A DNA stretch of 64,000 nucleotides from CALRQJ02 sp943370285 (GCA_943370285.1 CALRQJ020000016.1:30886-94885), one strand, 5' to 3'. Shown: positions 52,997 to 62,689, counted from the stretch's first letter. The notes: a model not told the origin generated them from the sequence alone. Translations and numbers: made by a program.

Positions 52997-55900
52997 TTAT
53001 CCTTTTTTAATTACACTCACTGTTAGCGACATTTCATTAACATCAATTGCAGTACCATTTTCTATGGCAGGCACAATCGTTAAATCGTCCGCTAAAATTT
53101 CGCCGCAAATATAGTTTTTATATTCAATGATAGATGGGGTCAGCTTTTCGTTATCAACAAGTTTTACCGAAATGCGATCAGTAAGCTCAAAGCCACTGTC
53201 TTTTCTGATGTTCTGAATTCGGTTCACAAACTCTCTAGCTTCCCCTTCCATCCGCAATTTTTCAGTAATGGTGATGTCTAGCGCAACAGTCAAACTGCCT
53301 TTGCTGGCCACACTCCAACCCGGAATATCCTCTGCCGAAATATCTACTTCGTTGATTAACAAGGTGATAGCTTCGTCGTCAACGGTGATAGTTATCTGCC
53401 CTTCTTTTTCAAGGGTGCTGATATCATGCTGACTAAAAGCCGAGATTGCAGCACCAACAGTTTTCATCTTTGCACCCAATTTCTTGCCTAAGGCAATAAA
53501 ATTTGGCTTGATTTTCTTTTTGATTACTCCCTCTGTATCGGTGATGTATTCGAACTCTTTAACGTTTACTTCGGCTTTAATGAGGTCTTCAACTAAGGCT
53601 AATTGCTGTTTCATCTCCGGATTCAGCACAGGCACCATCACTTTTTGTAAGGGCTGACGAACTTTAATGTTCACTTTTTTGCGGATAGAGAGCACCAACG
53701 AACAGGTATCTTGTGCCAACTGCATTCTTTCTTCTAGCAAAGCATCAATAGCAGTTTCGTTTGGCGTTGGATAGTTGGCATGATGGATAGAGCTCACATC
53801 AAATCGCTGCGAAACAGCATTCAGTTGGCGGAATACGGCATCGGCAAAAAATGGTGAAATAGGTGCAATAAGACGGGTAACAGTTTCTAAACACTCATAT
53901 AATGTTTGATAGGCTGAAATTTTATCCGCCTCATATTCACCTTTCCAAAATCTACGGCGGCATAATCTTACATACCAGTTACTCAAATGCTCATCTACAA
54001 ATTCTTCTACTAAACGACCAGCCTGCGTAGGCTCATAATCGTCCATGGCAGCAGTAACCTTTTTAACCAATGTATTGAGTGAAGACAAAATCCATCGGTC
54101 AATTTCAGGTCGCTCTGTTAACGGGATGTAGGCTTCTTTAAAGGCAAAGCCATCTACATTGGCATACAAAACAAAAAACTGGTAGGTATTGTACAATGTA
54201 CCGAAGAATTTACGCTGCACTTCCTGAATACCTGCAATATCAAATTTTAGGTTATCCCAAGGAGATGCATTAGTAATGAGGTACCAACGAGTAGCATCGG
54301 CACCAAATTTTTCGATAGTTTCAAATGGATTCACCACATTACCCAATCGCTTACTCATTTTGTTGCCGTTTTTATCGAGCACCAATCCATTTGAAACGAC
54401 GGTTTTATATGCAAGGCCACCTGTTGTAGGTATGTTTAATCCTGCAGCGGCTAATTCCGCCTCAATATCTTCTTTAATCAAAGAACCAATAGCATGGAGG
54501 GTATAAAACCAACCACGGGTTTGGTCAACACCTTCGGCGATAAAATCTGCCGGATAGTTTTGAGCAAAAATTTCTTTGTTTTCAAATGGAAAATGCCATT
54601 GGGCATAAGGCATAGCACCACTATCGAACCAAACATCAATTAAATCTGATACCCGATGCATTGGTTTACCCGATGGGGAAACCAATGTAATATTATCTAC
54701 AAAAGGCTTGTGTAAATCCAGATTAGCGGTAGAAAGTTGTGCATTGATATCGCCACCCAATATTTTTTTGGCTTCCTGCGCTTTTTCCATCAATTCGGCA
54801 ACCGAGCCAATACATATTTGTTCTTCTCCGTCTTCCGTTTTCCAAACAGGTAATGGTGTACCCCAATAGCGGCTGCGACTCAAATTCCAATCCACCATAT
54901 TTTCTAACCAATTACCAAAACGGCCTTCGCCGGTCGATTTAGGTTTCCAATTGATGGTTTTATTCAACCCCACCATTCTATCTTTTAGGGCAGTGGTTTT
55001 AATGAACCAGGCATCTAACGGATAATACAAAATGGGTTTATCGGTTCTCCAGCAATGCGGATAACTATGTTCGTATTTTTCTACTTTAAAGGCACGGTTT
55101 TCTTTTTTCAACTTTACGCAGAGGTCAACATTTACATCTACATAATCTTTTTCATCTTTATAATTCTTTACATAACGGTTGCTGAATTCGCCCAATCCAT
55201 CTACAAACTTTCCTTCTTTATCAACCATGGTTAAAATACCAATATTGTATTTCTTACCCACTTTATAGTCATCTGCACCAAAAGCAGGAGCGGTGTGAAC
55301 AATGCCTGTACCATCTTCGGTGGTTACAAAATCGCCACAGATTATTCTGAATGGTTTTGCATCGGGTGTAATGGATTGGATTACTTCTATTGAGTTGGCT
55401 TCATACGGCAGCAATTGTTCGTATTCACATCCTTCGATATCGCTGCCTTTAAATTCACCTATTATTTTCCAAGGCAATAATTTTACTTCGGCTGAATAAA
55501 TATCAAAATCGCCATTTTCGCCTTCCGGCTTAAAATACTTGCCCAACAAGGCTTTGGCCAAAATTACATTCACCGGAAGATGGGTGTAAGGGTTGAACGT
55601 TTTTACTAATACATAATCAATATTGGGTCCAACGGTTAAACCAAGGTTGGATGGTAGCGTCCATGGCGTAGTTGTCCAAGCTAGAAAATAGACCTCACCA
55701 TCGACCATGGACCATCGACTATGGTCTTTTGCTTTAAACATCGCCACAGCACTTGTATCCTTCACATCTTTATAGGTACCCGGTTGGTTTAATTCGTGTG
55801 AACTTAAACCTGTACCGGCAGCAGGGGAGTAGGGTTGAATACTTACGCTTTCATATAGTAATCCACGGTCGTATAATTTCTTCAACAACCACCATAAACT

Positions 55901-56377
55901 TTCGATGTAATTGTTTTCGAAGGTGATATACGGTTCTTTCAAATCAACCCAATAGCCCATTTTGGTGGTAATATCATCCCACTCTTTTTTATAGCGTAAA
56001 ACCGCTTCTCTACATTTTTGGTTATAATCTGCTACCGAAATTTTTTTGCCAATATCTTCTTTAGTAATGCCCAATTCTTTTTCTACACCCAATTCAACGG
56101 GTAAGCCATGGGTATCCCATCCGCCCTTGCGTTTTACCTGAAAACCTTGCATGGTTTTATAGCGGCACACCAAATCTTTCAATGTACGAGAAATGACATG
56201 GTGAATACCCGGCATGCCGTTGGCGCTTGGCGGACCTTCGTAAAACACAAAAGGCGTTTTGCCTGCTCTCAAGGTTACGCTTTGTTCAAATGCCTGCTCA
56301 TCGGCCCATTTGGCCAATATCTCTTTTTCTATGGCGGGGAGGTTGAGCCCCGAAAACTCTTGGTATTTGCTGCTCAT
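52997..56377 (-). CDS. ileS: Isoleucyl-tRNA synthetase
   Basis: The class I synthetase (1126 residues) has the HIGH-type motif in EGPPSANGMPGIHHVISRTL, an editing domain (VYFLAWTTTPWTLPSNLGLT), the KMSKS-type motif NKMSKRLGNVVNPFE, and a long C-terminal domain as in the eukaryote-like IleRS that can confer mupirocin tolerance (family knowledge). Just before the editing WTTTPWT, the segment KDHSRWSMVDGE appears to be encoded by an intergenic-type repeat (see findings). It charges tRNA-Ile. Confidence 0.96.
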   Translation of the reverse strand: MSSKYQEFSGLNLPAIEKEILAKWADEQAFEQSVTLRAGKTPFVFYEGPPSANGMPGIHHVISRTLKDLVCRYKTMQGFQVKRKGGWDTHGLPVELGVEKELGITKEDIGKKISVADYNQKCREAVLRYKKEWDDITTKMGYWVDLKEPYITFENNYIESLWWLLKKLYDRGLLYESVSIQPYSPAAGTGLSSHELNQPGTYKDVKDTSAVAMFKAKDHSRWSMVDGEVYFLAWTTTPWTLPSNLGLTVGPNIDYVLVKTFNPYTHLPVNVILAKALLGKYFKPEGENGDFDIYSAEVKLLPWKIIGEFKGSDIEGCEYEQLLPYEANSIEVIQSITPDAKPFRIICGDFVTTEDGTGIVHTAPAFGADDYKVGKKYNIGILTMVDKEGKFVDGLGEFSNRYVKNYKDEKDYVDVNVDLCVKLKKENRAFKVEKYEHSYPHCWRTDKPILYYPLDAWFIKTTALKDRMVGLNKTINWKPKSTGEGRFGNWLENMVDWNLSRSRYWGTPLPVWKTEDGEEQICIGSVAELMEKAQEAKKILGGDINAQLSTANLDLHKPFVDNITLVSPSGKPMHRVSDLIDVWFDSGAMPYAQWHFPFENKEIFAQNYPADFIAEGVDQTRGWFYTLHAIGSLIKEDIEAELAAAGLNIPTTGGLAYKTVVSNGLVLDKNGNKMSKRLGNVVNPFETIEKFGADATRWYLITNASPWDNLKFDIAGIQEVQRKFFGTLYNTYQFFVLYANVDGFAFKEAYIPLTERPEIDRWILSSLNTLVKKVTAAMDDYEPTQAGRLVEEFVDEHLSNWYVRLCRRRFWKGEYEADKISAYQTLYECLETVTRLIAPISPFFADAVFRQLNAVSQRFDVSSIHHANYPTPNETAIDALLEERMQLAQDTCSLVLSIRKKVNIKVRQPLQKVMVPVLNPEMKQQLALVEDLIKAEVNVKEFEYITDTEGVIKKKIKPNFIALGKKLGAKMKTVGAAISAFSQHDISTLEKEGQITITVDDEAITLLINEVDISAEDIPGWSVASKGSLTVALDITITEKLRMEGEAREFVNRIQNIRKDSGFELTDRISVKLVDNEKLTPSIIEYKNYICGEILADDLTIVPAIENGTAIDVNEMSLTVSVIKKG
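55697..55728. repeat. Intergenic-type repeat inside ileS
   Basis: ACCATCGACCATGGACCATC followed by GACTATGGTC: overlapping units of CCATCGACCATGG. It reads in frame as KDHSRWSMVDG. Iterated CCATGG/CGACCAT words of this sort occur normally between genes. Confidence 0.6.
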
Positions 56378-56509
56378 AATTATCCTTTATCCTCACAGGC
56401 ATTACGGCAATACTGCCACAAGACCGATTTTTTGAAATGGCAGCGAAGTTAATGAAATGCCATTAAACTGTGGGGTTTTGCCTACCGGTGAATAGCTAGT
56501 GCTAATGCA

Positions 56510-56544
56510 TAAAAAAACCACAGGCTTTTCAATGGCCCGTGGTT
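56510..56544 (-). terminator. Rho-independent terminator after hmuY
   Basis: AACCAC (56516-56521) pairs with GTGGTT (56539-56544), with inner GGC/GCC pairs. On the minus strand it ends in seven T. It lies between hmuY and ileS. Confidence 0.8.
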
Positions 56545-56571
56545 GTATGAGTAAGCACATGTGAGACGAAC

Positions 56572-57222
56572 TTAGAAAGCCTTTGTGCCGTTAGGCTGAT
56601 AGATATATCTAAACTTGTAATAGCGCTGGTTTCTCAACTTCACATCATCAGAAGCTGTTGTAGCAGGCGTTACACCACCTTTATAATAATTAAGGATTTC
56701 AACCTTTGCATATTTACCTGTTGCTGTACGAATAACTAATACACGGCCGGGAATGGGTGTTACCAAATTTACCGGAGCATTGTACACATACCAACCTCTG
56801 TTGCTACCGCTTGGGATAGCATAGGCACTTGGGGCATTATCTGTACGGAAAGTTGAATCGGCAGGAATGGTTTTCAAATCTTCAAAAGTTCCTACATATA
56901 CAAAACCGCCACCTGCTGCACCACCACTGTTACCACTGTTGGTGATGATGGTGGTACCTCTAAAACCGATATCCCATTTGTTGGTAGCACTGTCGCTAGA
57001 AGGTACAATTTCGTTGCGTTCTAAACTGAAAAAAGTGTATTTGCCACTGGCATAAGGAAAACCACCTGCAGGTGGTGCACCCGGTGCAATACCCAAAATA
57101 GTATCAGCCATTAAATCAACTACTGTCTTAGCTTCTAAGCTAATAGTCCCGCTGTTGTTATCAGATTTTTTACAAGCCGCAAAAATGGCTACCGCACTCA
57201 ATACTAGGATTGTCTTTTTCAT
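56572..57222 (-). CDS. hmuY: HmuY-family haem-binding lipoprotein
   Basis: The 216-residue protein has a lipoprotein signal (LVLSAVAIFAACKKSDN). HmuY marks are KYTFFSLERNEIVPSSDSAT, NKWDIGFRGTTIITNSGNSG and GKYAKVEILNYYKG before the final beta strand. HmuY proteins on the surface or in vesicles bind haem and hand it to the TonB receptor HmuR. It lies 3 bases downstream of the receptor gene and ends at a terminator. Haem ligands differ between HmuY proteins and cannot be assigned here. Confidence 0.88.
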   Translation of the reverse strand: MKKTILVLSAVAIFAACKKSDNNSGTISLEAKTVVDLMADTILGIAPGAPPAGGFPYASGKYTFFSLERNEIVPSSDSATNKWDIGFRGTTIITNSGNSGGAAGGGFVYVGTFEDLKTIPADSTFRTDNAPSAYAIPSGSNRGWYVYNAPVNLVTPIPGRVLVIRTATGKYAKVEILNYYKGGVTPATTASDDVKLRNQRYYKFRYIYQPNGTKAF

Positions 57223-57225
57223 CTT

Positions 57226-59328
57226 TTATTGTTGTTTTTTATTTTTTGTAAAGGAGTAATTTATACTGATATATGCTTGTCTGCCGGGCATATTGGGCAA
57301 GTTGAGTATGTCATCGTAATCGAGTAGATTATCAATGCCACCCTGTATTCGCCAACCTTTGTTCAATGTTTTTCCGGCGCTGATGTTAAGCAGTAGGAAG
57401 CCCTTGGCAAAATCATCGTTGGTGTTGTACAAACCATTGCCATCGGCATCGTTTACTGCCCATTGGCTGCGATACAAAGTTCTTATAGTAGCAAACCAAT
57501 TGGTGTTGGGTTTTTCATAGGTAAGCTTAAGGTTAGCCATGTGACGGCTGCGATTGGGCAAGCCAATATATTCGCTGCGCTGCATTCTACGGCTGAAGCC
57601 ATTGGCATCTTTAGTAAACACTTTGCCATTTTCAATTTCAGCTAGTTGTTCTTTATCTGCCGTTAGTAATAATTGATAACCACTATTGATGGTGATATTT
57701 TTAATGGGTTGAATGATAAATTCAAGTTCACCGCCTTGTGTATAAGCATCTCTCACATTCAAATAACTGAATATTTGAGCACCACTATTGCGGTAGGCAA
57801 CCAATCGAGAATCAATTAGGTTTTCAATATCATTTCTAAACAAATTCAACTTCATTTCAATTTTTGAGTTGAACTTGATTTGTGTACCAACGTTTAATCC
57901 GGTTGAAAACTCCGGCTTCAAATCATTCAATCTATAATAATCAGATTCGAAAGAGCTGATTTGTCCTAATCGATTCAATTCAGCTAAAATCTTTTGTGCT
58001 TCTAAAGTGCCGTAAACACTGTATCCGCCGGCGGCTGTATTGGTAAAGTTGAGGTACAATTGTCTGAAGTCGGGAGCTTTAAAACCTCTACCAAAACTGG
58101 CAGTTAATTTTACCGCTTTTGTTGGGCGATAGGCCACCGCTAATTTGGGACTGAAAGCAGAAGCAAACAATCGATTATCATCATATCGTAATCCGCCAAT
58201 GATCGAAATTTTTTCTGTGGGTAACCATTCTGCTTGGGTGTAGCCATAAGCAATGGTATTATTTCTACGAGTGCTACTATTGTCGTAGCGAGTGCTTTTC
58301 ACACCTTCTTCTGTAATGCCGGCACCTGTAGTTAATGTAATATTATTTCGAAGTGTAAAATCTGTTTGATTTTCAGCTCGGGCAAATTGGTGATTCAAGT
58401 AATCATTATACAAAGTACCATCGGTATTGGCCAAGGTTTGCAAACCTTCAAAACGAGTGGCGTACAACCTTAAGGTAGATTTGATGTTTGCATTAAACTG
58501 ATGTGTGATGACAGGATTGATGTTCCAATCTTTGTTTACTTCTTTTCCTCTTGAATAAGTGATATTGCCATTATTGGTTACTGCTAATTCATTCTTAATA
58601 TCTTCATAGGCATGTCTTATCGCTACGGTTAATTTAGTTTTGGCAGAAATAGGGTAAGCAAGGTTTAGGTTAGATGTAAACCTCCAAATAGGTGCCACTG
58701 TTCTTTCAACAGTAAATGGTCTGATGCTGAAACCATCGCTGTTGTAACTGCCTGCAAAACCATTGATGGCTAATTTGCCGAGGTGTAGTGTGCCGCCAAC
58801 ATTTACATCAGAGGTATTATAAGTGCCGTATCGTACACCGGCATTGAGCTTATTTTGTGTTGGCTTATCAGTGATGATATTGATTACGCCGGCTAATGCT
58901 TCACTGCCGTATAAACTAGAAGATGGCCCTTTAACAATTTCAATTTTTTTGATATTGCCAACTGCAATTCTATTCAAATCAAGTACACCGGCAGTACGGC
59001 CCACCATTGGTTCGCCATCAATTAAAATCAGCGTGTAATCAGGACTTAATCCTTGTACTTGTACTCCTGTACCAAAACCACTAGTTAGGTAAAGACCGGT
59101 TTGTTCTTGTAAAATATCTTTTAGTCGTAAAGAACCTGCTTGCTGAATTGTTTTTTGAGACACAAGTGTTACCGGCACAGCAACGTTACCCAATTTTCTT
59201 TCGGTACGAGTGGCAGTTACCACCACATCATCTGTCTTGCCAACTAATGTGTCTTTGTTTTGAGCAGCAACACTAGCTGTAACGCACAATAAAAAAACAA
59301 GTATTTGAATTTGGTGTATCGCTTTCAT
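57226..59328 (-). CDS. hmuR: TonB-dependent outer-membrane receptor, HmuR-like
   Basis: The ATG at 59328 gives the signal peptide MKAIHQIQILVFLLCVTASV plus AAQ; the ATG at 59349 overlaps a promoter-like AAATTTTGCCG and is less likely. The 700-residue protein has a TonB plug (DDVVVTATRTERKLGNVAVP, VQVQGLSPDYTLILIDGEPM, IEIVKGPSSSLYGSEALAGV) and a 22-strand barrel with the haem-receptor-like FGRGFKAPDFRQLYLNF. With HmuY it should import haem or a similar ligand using TonB energy. Confidence 0.9.
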   Translation of the reverse strand: MKAIHQIQILVFLLCVTASVAAQNKDTLVGKTDDVVVTATRTERKLGNVAVPVTLVSQKTIQQAGSLRLKDILQEQTGLYLTSGFGTGVQVQGLSPDYTLILIDGEPMVGRTAGVLDLNRIAVGNIKKIEIVKGPSSSLYGSEALAGVINIITDKPTQNKLNAGVRYGTYNTSDVNVGGTLHLGKLAINGFAGSYNSDGFSIRPFTVERTVAPIWRFTSNLNLAYPISAKTKLTVAIRHAYEDIKNELAVTNNGNITYSRGKEVNKDWNINPVITHQFNANIKSTLRLYATRFEGLQTLANTDGTLYNDYLNHQFARAENQTDFTLRNNITLTTGAGITEEGVKSTRYDNSSTRRNNTIAYGYTQAEWLPTEKISIIGGLRYDDNRLFASAFSPKLAVAYRPTKAVKLTASFGRGFKAPDFRQLYLNFTNTAAGGYSVYGTLEAQKILAELNRLGQISSFESDYYRLNDLKPEFSTGLNVGTQIKFNSKIEMKLNLFRNDIENLIDSRLVAYRNSGAQIFSYLNVRDAYTQGGELEFIIQPIKNITINSGYQLLLTADKEQLAEIENGKVFTKDANGFSRRMQRSEYIGLPNRSRHMANLKLTYEKPNTNWFATIRTLYRSQWAVNDADGNGLYNTNDDFAKGFLLLNISAGKTLNKGWRIQGGIDNLLDYDDILNLPNMPGRQAYISINYSFTKNKKQQ

Positions 59329-59478
59329 TTCTGTCGGCAAAATTTGCATGCAACAGCGGTTCTATTGCCATAGAAATGTCAAACGACGAAATTGAAAAAT
59401 GTAATGACAGAGAAATGACAGAACAATTTTGTACTTTCTGATGTATGTCAGTTTTTTGTTGAGGATGGATAGTTTTGG

Positions 59479-60483
59479 TTACCCGTTATTCGTTAAACGG
59501 TGCTTTTGATTCGACAGCAAATTACTCAGCGTCCATTCAACTGATTGTGCAAAAGGATGTTGTCGTTGTGGACAATTATCTACACTACAAATATTGCAAG
59601 AGAAGGGGAGGCACCCATCGCTATGTACAAAAAACTCAACCGAGTTGCCGTATTCTTTGGCAATTAATTTGGCTAATGCATCAATTTCTTTATGGGCTTC
59701 GTGTACATTAAAATACCAAGGCACAGTAAGGTGACAATCAATATGTAAAAAGTTTCCATATTTAATTACTCTTAAGTTGTGTAAATCTATCCAGTTTTTA
59801 CTGCGATTGGCATTGAGGTAAATTACCATTTTATCGAGTAAAGCTTTATCTGCTTCATCCATAATGCCTGCCAAAGAAACCCGTATGATTTTGTAACCAT
59901 TGTACATGATAAAAATGCTCATGGCTGCGGCAATCACTTTGTCTAACCATAAAAAATTGGTTAACGACATCAACCCTAAACCAGCAATCACCGCTAATGT
60001 GGAGTAAGTATCTGTTTGCAAATGTTTACCACTTGCCAATAACGCTAAAGAGTTGTTTTGTTTGCCTTGTTTGATGCAGATAAATCCGGCTACATAATTA
60101 ATAACTGCTGTTGCGGCAACCAATATCAACCCTGTATCTATTTCATGCAAAGCTTGCGGCTCAATAAAAGTGCGGATGGTTTCGTAGAGAATTAATATAC
60201 CTGCGGCTACAATTAATCCACCTTCAACAGCGGCAGAAACAAACTCGGCTTTTCCATGGCCGTAAGGATGATCTTCGTCTCTTGGTTTGGCGGCTACAAA
60301 CAAACTATACAAGCCAATAAAACCTGCCACGACGTTTACAATACTTTCCAACGCATCGGATAAAATGGATAGCGAATGGGTGATATTGTATGCAATAATT
60401 TTGGCTACAAACAGCACCACACTTAATGCCGTAATCCATTGCTGAACCCGTAGATTTTGTCTGGCAGTTTGTAATTGTGGCAT
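59479..60483 (-). CDS. Cation diffusion facilitator transporter
   Basis: The 334-residue protein has about six membrane helices in the first two thirds, with metal-site residues in ITHSLSILSDALESIVNVVA and HPYGHGKAEFVSAAVEG and in GKHLQTDTYSTLAV. A cytoplasmic domain follows (LRVIKYGNFLHIDCHLTVPW). The tail CLPFSCNICSVDNCPQRQH has four cysteines and may bind metal, an addition to the basic CDF plan. It exports divalent metals such as zinc or iron; specificity cannot be told. Confidence 0.93.
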   Translation of the reverse strand: MPQLQTARQNLRVQQWITALSVVLFVAKIIAYNITHSLSILSDALESIVNVVAGFIGLYSLFVAAKPRDEDHPYGHGKAEFVSAAVEGGLIVAAGILILYETIRTFIEPQALHEIDTGLILVAATAVINYVAGFICIKQGKQNNSLALLASGKHLQTDTYSTLAVIAGLGLMSLTNFLWLDKVIAAAMSIFIMYNGYKIIRVSLAGIMDEADKALLDKMVIYLNANRSKNWIDLHNLRVIKYGNFLHIDCHLTVPWYFNVHEAHKEIDALAKLIAKEYGNSVEFFVHSDGCLPFSCNICSVDNCPQRQHPFAQSVEWTLSNLLSNQKHRLTNNG

Positions 60484-60499
60484 TGGTTATTTTTGGTAG

Positions 60500-61549
60500 T
60501 TAGTCTAGCGGTTTACCTTGTGCATATTTTCGCCATTTGTCAATGACTTGTTGCATATCAGGGGGTACAGGTGCTTCAAAAAACATTTCTTTTTCTGTTC
60601 GAGGATGTACAAAACCAAGCGTCATGGCATGCAAAGCATGACGGGGACAAATAGCAAAACAGTTATCGGCAAATTGCTTGTATTTAGTGAACACTGTTCC
60701 TTTTAAAATGCGGTCGCCACCATAGGTGTCATCGTTAAATAAAGTGTGACCAATATGTTTCATGTGTACACGAATTTGGTGGGTTCGACCTGTTTCTAAT
60801 ACACATTCTACCAAGGTTACATAATTCATCCGTTCCAATACTTTGTAATGCGTAGTGGCGTCTTTGCCATGATCTCCTTCGGGATACACCGTAAACAATT
60901 TTCTAAATCTTAAGTGGCGGCCCACATGCCCAGTGATGGTGCCTTCATCTTCTTCCACATTCCCCCAAACTAGTGCCAAATATTTTCTTTGTACGGTGTG
61001 ATTAAAAAATTGTTTCGCTAAATGCGAAGCGGCTTGTGCTGTTTTAGCCATGATGAGCAAACCGCTGGTATTTTTATCTATCCGATGCACCAAACCATAA
61101 CGAGGTAATTTGCTTTCGTCAATGTTAGGATTTTGCTGGATGAGATAATGAGCCACACCATTTAATAAGGTACCGCTATAATTACCACTGCCAGGGTGAA
61201 CGACTAAACCGGCTGGTTTATTGATTAAAAGAATATCATCATCTTCATAAGCAATATTCAAATTCATGGGTTCTGGAACAACATCAGAAGATTCCGGTGA
61301 GGTATCGGAATAAATGATGATTTCCATATTGGCCTTTACCTTAAAGTTGGATTTAACTTGTTTGCCATCAACCGTTACCATGCCTGCTTCGATGGCTTGT
61401 TGAATTTTATTACGGGTGGCGCCTTCTATTCGGTTCATCAAAAATTTATCGATGCGATAGGCTTCTTGTCCTTTATCGGTACGGATGACCTGCTGTTCGT
61501 ACAGTTCTTCGTTGCCGGTATCTATACCTGGTTCTACTTGGTCTAACAT
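60500..61549 (-). CDS. rluD: RluD-type 23S rRNA pseudouridine synthase
   Basis: The start is the ATG at 61549 (MLDQVEPGIDTGNEELYEQQ), directly behind a -7 box; the longer frame is unlikely. The 349-residue protein has an N-terminal S4 RNA-binding domain (YRIDKFLMNRIEGATRNKIQ) and a RluA-family catalytic domain with the Asp in LVHRIDKNTSGLLIMAKTA, then LETGRTHQIRVHMKHIGHTL. RluD modifies helix 69; RluC-like relatives differ little, so the target is inferred. Confidence 0.88.
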   Translation of the reverse strand: MLDQVEPGIDTGNEELYEQQVIRTDKGQEAYRIDKFLMNRIEGATRNKIQQAIEAGMVTVDGKQVKSNFKVKANMEIIIYSDTSPESSDVVPEPMNLNIAYEDDDILLINKPAGLVVHPGSGNYSGTLLNGVAHYLIQQNPNIDESKLPRYGLVHRIDKNTSGLLIMAKTAQAASHLAKQFFNHTVQRKYLALVWGNVEEDEGTITGHVGRHLRFRKLFTVYPEGDHGKDATTHYKVLERMNYVTLVECVLETGRTHQIRVHMKHIGHTLFNDDTYGGDRILKGTVFTKYKQFADNCFAICPRHALHAMTLGFVHPRTEKEMFFEAPVPPDMQQVIDKWRKYAQGKPLD

Positions 61550-61553
61550 GGGG

Positions 61554-61561
61554 CAAAGGTA
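61554..61561 (-). promoter_or_regulatory. Bacteroidota -7 box of rluD
   Basis: TACCTTTG on the minus strand ends 4 bases before the ATG, implying a leaderless mRNA. Confidence 0.6.
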
Positions 61562-61710
61562 AGCACAATAGCATTGCAGCCGTTGAACGGAGCGACGCAA
61601 CGGCTGCTTAATAGTAGTACTGTCGTTGGTGCAAAAAAAGAATAACCATTTACGTTAATGCTTGTTATTGAGATGTTCAACGTAATTTTGAAACCTAAAA
61701 CAACAATTTT

Positions 61711-62181
61711 ATGCCTATTGCAATTGGCCAAGCAGCCCCGGGTTTTACCCTGCATGACACAGACAGAAACGAAGTAAGTTTAGACAGTTTGAAAGGTAAA
61801 AACGTAGTGTTATTATTCTTTCCTATGGCTTTTACCGGTGTTTGTACTACAGAGTTATGTAGTATTAGAGATAATATTGCGGCATACAATAATGCCAATG
61901 CTACTGTATTAGGTATTTCAGTTGATTCACCTTTTACTTTAGCTAAATTTAAGGCCGAACAAAACTTAAATTTTGCTTTGTTAAGCGATTTTAATAAAGA
62001 AGTTTCTGCCGCTTATGGTGCTATTTATGAAAGTTTTATTGGTTGGATGAAAGGGGTTAGCAAACGTTCTGCATTTGTAATTGACGCCAATGGTGTAGTT
62101 CAATATGCCGAAGTGTTAGAAAGTGCCGGCGACCTGCCCAACTTTGATGCCATCAATAACACATTGGCTGGTTTGAATTAA
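61711..62181 (+). CDS. Peroxiredoxin, PrxQ/AhpE-like
   Basis: The 156-residue thioredoxin-fold protein has peroxidatic C45 in FFPMAFTGVCTTELCSIRD and a second cysteine C50 five residues on, the C-x4-C spacing of PrxQ/BCP-type enzymes. Other marks are VLGISVDSPFTLAKF and LLSDFNKEVSAAYGAI. It reduces hydrogen peroxide or organic peroxides using thioredoxin. No signal peptide, so cytoplasmic. A terminator follows. Confidence 0.92.
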   Translation: MPIAIGQAAPGFTLHDTDRNEVSLDSLKGKNVVLLFFPMAFTGVCTTELCSIRDNIAAYNNANATVLGISVDSPFTLAKFKAEQNLNFALLSDFNKEVSAAYGAIYESFIGWMKGVSKRSAFVIDANGVVQYAEVLESAGDLPNFDAINNTLAGLN

Positions 62182-62194
62182 TGTATCAACAATA

Positions 62195-62231
62195 AAAAAA
62201 TCTCCTGTGCGTTGGTAGCAGGAGATTTTTT
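62195..62231. terminator. Rho-independent terminator after the peroxiredoxin gene
   Basis: AAAAAATCTCCTG (62195-62207) pairs with CAGGAGATTTTTT (62219-62231), with a T run on the plus strand. Confidence 0.93.
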
Positions 62232-62302
62232 ATATTTTTACCGCAATTAGTTGGTGAAAAGCTAAAAACCACTAATTTTAATGCGAGTTGAAGTCCAATT
62301 CA

Positions 62303-62632
62303 ATGCTTAAGAATCTGATTATCATATTAATACTTGGGGTGTTTGCACCTGCTTTTGCACAAGATAAAGTGGTGTCTGATGCTGAAAAAGTAGTACGATT
62401 TTATCCTAACCCTGCATCTACTCTTATCAACTTTGAATTTGGCCAAGCCATAGACCGCAACTACACCTTACAGATTTACAATTTTGTTGGAAAGAAAGTG
62501 GTTGAACGTACCAATTTAGCCGCAAAAACTAGTTTGCCTTTAAATGATTTTTACCGTGGCGTATATGTTTTTCAGTTGAGAGATAAATCCGGTAAAATCA
62601 TCGAGTCAGGGAAATTTCAGGTAGCCAAGTAG
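62303..62632 (+). CDS. Mini-protein: signal peptide plus type IX sorting domain only
   Basis: From the ATG at 62303 the product has 109 residues: a signal peptide (MLKNLIIILILGVFAPAFAQ) and then directly a type A C-terminal sorting domain (VVRFYPNPASTLINFEFGQA, QIYNFVGKKVV, GVYVFQLRDKSGKIIESGKF). No cargo domain lies between. Sorting domains normally end large secreted proteins. It may be a decayed gene or a small surface protein in its own right. The TTG at 62288 is a less likely start. Confidence 0.82.
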   Translation: MLKNLIIILILGVFAPAFAQDKVVSDAEKVVRFYPNPASTLINFEFGQAIDRNYTLQIYNFVGKKVVERTNLAAKTSLPLNDFYRGVYVFQLRDKSGKIIESGKFQVAK

Positions 62633-62633
62633 C

Positions 62634-62689
62634 ATTCACTATTCACCACTCACCATTCACTATTTCCCTCTCACTTCTACCTTCTCACC
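62634..62689. repeat. Iterated CACCATTCACTATTCAC words
   Basis: CATTCACTATTCACCACTCA followed by CCATTCACTATTTCCCTCTC and TTCTACCTTCTCACCTC. This is the same word family as at 9101-9125 and, inverted, 11031-11050, again placed between 3' ends of genes. Confidence 0.6.
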
